DNA of 64,000 bases, from contig NZ_PDNU01000027.1 in NCBI RefSeq assembly GCF_002631185.1, positions 21,743 to 85,742 on the forward strand, given 5' to 3'. Below the pieces are notes generated by a model. That model saw nothing but the letters and a program-made list of their open reading frames with translations, was not told the origin of the DNA and made no database searches. Origin of the DNA: Teichococcus rhizosphaerae. Lineage in GTDB: Bacteria; Pseudomonadota; Alphaproteobacteria; Acetobacterales; Acetobacteraceae. Shown here one piece after another: positions 62,199 to 64,000 of this stretch. A program made the position numbers and the translations under genes. The first letter of the stretch is position 1. Each line of letters begins with the position of its first letter.

Positions 62199-63836
62199 AT
62201 GCCGCGAACGCAGCCGGCCGTGTCGCCGGGATGCGGCGCCGCCATCGTCGAGCATGGCGGAAGGATCGCCGCCCATGGCCTCGCGCGCTCGCGCGAGGTG
62301 GCGGCCTGCCTCGCCGACCCGGCATGGATGGCGGCGCTGCGCGGGCGCCGGCTCGCCACCCTGGCCACCCCGCGCGGCCGCTTCCTGGTGCTGCTGATGC
62401 CGCTGGACGGGGCCGACCTGGTCGTGTTCAGCGAAGCGCCGGGCGATGCGGTGCTGGAGTTCGTCGCCGCGGTGGATTTCGCCTGGGACATCATCGAGCA
62501 CGTCGTCACCGACCCCTTCGACGCCATGACCGTGGTGGATGACCGGGCGCGGGTCGCCTACATCTCGCCGGTGCATGAGGCGTTCTTCGGCCTCGACCGC
62601 GGCGGCGGCATCGGCCGCCCGGTGCGCGAGGTGATCGAGAACACCCGGCTCGACCGCGTGCTCGCCACCGGCAAGCCGGAAATCGGCGAGATCCAGCGCA
62701 TGCGCGGGGCCGAGCGGGTGGTCTCGCGCATCCCCATCGCGCGCGAGGGCCGCGTGGTCGGCGCCATCGGGCGGGTGATGTTCAAGGGGCCGCAGCAGGT
62801 CGAGGCGCTGGCCCGCCACGTCAACGCGCTGCAGCGCGAGGTGAATTTCTACCGCCGCGAGGCGGCGGCGCTGCGCGGCGGCACGGTCGGCAGCCTCGAC
62901 GACATCGTCGGCGAGAGCGCGGCGATCCGCCGGCTCAAGCGCGACATCGCCAAGCTCGCCCCGCTCGACGTGCCGGTGCTGATCCATGGCGAGAGCGGCA
63001 CCGGCAAGGAACTGGTGGCGCGCGCCCTGCATGCGCTGAGCCCGCGCCGCGCCGCCGCGCTGGTGGCGGTCAACGGCGCCGCGCTGCCGGCCAGCCTGGT
63101 CGAGAGCGAACTGTTCGGCTACGCGCCCGGCGCCTTCACCGGGGCCGACCGCAAGGGGCGCAAGGGCCGCTTCGAGCAGGCCGCCGGCGGCACCATCCTG
63201 CTCGACGAGATCGGCGAGATGCCGCCCGAGACCCAGGCCAAGCTGCTGCGCGTGCTGCAGGAAAGGACGGTCGAGCGGGTCGGCGGGGAGGCGCCGCTGC
63301 CGGTGGATTTCCGCCTGGTCTCGGCCACCCATTGCGACCTCAAGCGCATGGTGGCGGAAGGGCGCTTCCGGCTCGACCTGTTCTACCGCATCAGCCCGGT
63401 GGTGATCGAGGTGCCGGGCCTTGCCGAGCGGCGCGAGGACATCCCCCTGCTCGCCCGCCACTTCCTGCATGAGCTGGCGCAGCGCCACCGCCGGCCCGAG
63501 CCCGAGCTCGACCCGGCGGCGGAGGCGCTGCTGCGCCAGGCCGACTGGCCCGGCAATGTCCGCGAGCTGCGCCACGCGGTCGAGCGCGCGCTGATCTTCG
63601 CCGAGGGCGAGCGCCTGACCCCCGCCGCCTTCCCGGATGTCGCCGTCGGCCTGCCGCGCCCGCCCACGGCGGCGGAACCGCGGGGCGCGCGGCTGGCGGA
63701 CAGCATGGCCGCGCTCGAGGGCGCGAAGATCCGCGAGGCGATGCAGCGCAACCGCGGCAACAAGAAGCGCGTCGCGGCGGAACTCGGCATCTCGCGGACC
63801 TATCTCTACAAGCGGCTCGCCGAGATCGATACGTGA
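62199..63836 (+). CDS. Sigma-54-dependent transcriptional activator (PAS, AAA+, Fis-type HTH)
   Basis: A 545-residue bacterial enhancer-binding protein. ATG 62199 is chosen because GGGGAAG lies 7 bases upstream; ATG 62181 and 62166 are alternatives. A sensory N-terminus includes a PAS-like domain (about residues 100-215; DPFDAMTVVDDRARVAYISP, VREVIENTRLDRVLATGKPE). AAA+ domain: Walker A HGESGTGKELVARAL near 264, the sigma-54 contact GAFTGA near 310 in YAPGAFTGADRKGRKGRF, Walker B GGTILLDEIGEM and WPGNVREL. A C-terminal Fis-type helix-turn-helix (NRGNKKRVAAELGISRTYLY) ends the protein. It is divergent from an operon with a sigma-54 promoter and is its probable activator; the PAS-like domain may sense a pathway acid or acyl-CoA. 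Confidence 0.93.
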   Translation: MPRTQPAVSPGCGAAIVEHGGRIAAHGLARSREVAACLADPAWMAALRGRRLATLATPRGRFLVLLMPLDGADLVVFSEAPGDAVLEFVAAVDFAWDIIEHVVTDPFDAMTVVDDRARVAYISPVHEAFFGLDRGGGIGRPVREVIENTRLDRVLATGKPEIGEIQRMRGAERVVSRIPIAREGRVVGAIGRVMFKGPQQVEALARHVNALQREVNFYRREAAALRGGTVGSLDDIVGESAAIRRLKRDIAKLAPLDVPVLIHGESGTGKELVARALHALSPRRAAALVAVNGAALPASLVESELFGYAPGAFTGADRKGRKGRFEQAAGGTILLDEIGEMPPETQAKLLRVLQERTVERVGGEAPLPVDFRLVSATHCDLKRMVAEGRFRLDLFYRISPVVIEVPGLAERREDIPLLARHFLHELAQRHRRPEPELDPAAEALLRQADWPGNVRELRHAVERALIFAEGERLTPAAFPDVAVGLPRPPTAAEPRGARLADSMAALEGAKIREAMQRNRGNKKRVAAELGISRTYLYKRLAEIDT

Positions 63837-64000
63837 GGCCGGGCGGCGGCCAGATCGATGGCGGCGGTGTTGGGCCACGCCAGCCGCGGTGGAGCCGCGC
63901 GGTCATGCCGCAAGGAACTGCTGCCGGAGGCGGGCAGGAAGGGTCGAACCCGGCGCCCTCCTGTACCGCACCCGGTTCTCTGGACAATGGGTCGCCTTAC
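63837..64000. other. Non-coding tail after the activator gene
   Basis: 164 bp after the activator stop. No supported gene, no clear terminator. A GGGTCGAACCC stretch (63948-63958) looks like part of a tRNA T-arm but the surrounding stem does not pair, so no tRNA is called. Confidence 0.4.

Noticed and set aside
63930..64000. Possible tRNA on the minus strand suggested by GGGTTCGACCC
   Set aside because: Only three base pairs flank the loop; the five-base T-stem does not pair and no anticodon arm or acceptor stem could be fitted.

Overview
The window is about 64 kb of very GC-rich DNA. It is densely coding, with short ATGA/GTGA gene overlaps and many Bug/TctC-type periplasmic binding proteins with twin-Arg-like leaders. 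The EtfB N-terminus also looks alphaproteobacterial. Together this suggests an Acetobacteraceae (Roseomonas-like) alphaproteobacterium; the assignment is an inference from gene content, not a phylogeny. Nearly everything is CoA-thioester catabolism: 8 acyl-CoA dehydrogenases, 5 crotonases, 3 class III CoA-transferases, 4 CoA ligases, 2 thiolase-like/DUF35 pairs, 2 MaoC-type hydratases, a biotin-dependent carboxylase, ETF, and uptake systems of the Bug, TRAP and Liv-ABC types. No rRNA, tRNA, CRISPR array or insertion sequence was seen.

Layout. (1) 1-9812, minus strand: an ADP-forming CoA ligase, then an acyl-CoA dehydrogenase, carboxyltransferase, enoyl-CoA hydratase and biotin carboxylase that resemble the acyclic-terpene (atu) or leucine (liu) pathway, followed by two Bug proteins. 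A divergent HMG-CoA-lyase-like gene at 10097 would supply the cleavage step. (2) 11116-23635: a cyclohexanecarboxylate locus. aliB is on the plus strand. Facing it is a minus-strand operon of a TetR regulator, four Liv-type ABC components and their binding protein, badK, badH, badI, a Bug protein, another dehydrogenase and aliA. This predicts uptake, CoA activation, ring oxidation and ring opening to pimeloyl-CoA. aliA carries two compensating frameshifts, and the LivG-like ATPase has lost the region that should hold its ABC signature. (3) 23753-28364, minus strand: a Nudix hydrolase, pantothenate kinase, a Baeyer-Villiger-type monooxygenase and a frameshifted Bug gene. (4) 28620-31846, plus strand: a MarR-EmrA-EmrB-like efflux operon. 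(5) 31985-34873, plus strand: an acyl-CoA dehydrogenase with etfB-etfA, closed by a strong hairpin.

(6) 35013-49754, minus strand: a ten-gene beta-oxidation operon (crotonases, dienoyl-CoA-reductase-like SDR, DUF35, dehydrogenases, thiolase-like protein, MaoC, nitronate-monooxygenase-like protein) ending in a TRAP small permease. The TRAP large permease and binding protein lie beyond a plus-strand CoA ligase. (7) 50183-54957, plus strand: two dehydrogenases, thiolase-like protein, DUF35 and a MaoC/HTD2-type hydratase, an arrangement like steroid side-chain retro-aldolase modules. (8) 55020-61995, minus strand: two CoA-transferases, a CoA ligase, an SDR, a quinone-oxidoreductase-like protein and a Liv-type binding protein, divergent from a sigma-54 activator at 62199.

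The most notable regulatory signals are two close matches to sigma-54 -24/-12 promoters. One is before the operon starting at 49754 and one before the operon starting at 61995. Each has a perfect inverted repeat about 100 bp upstream, where an enhancer site for a sigma-54 activator would sit.
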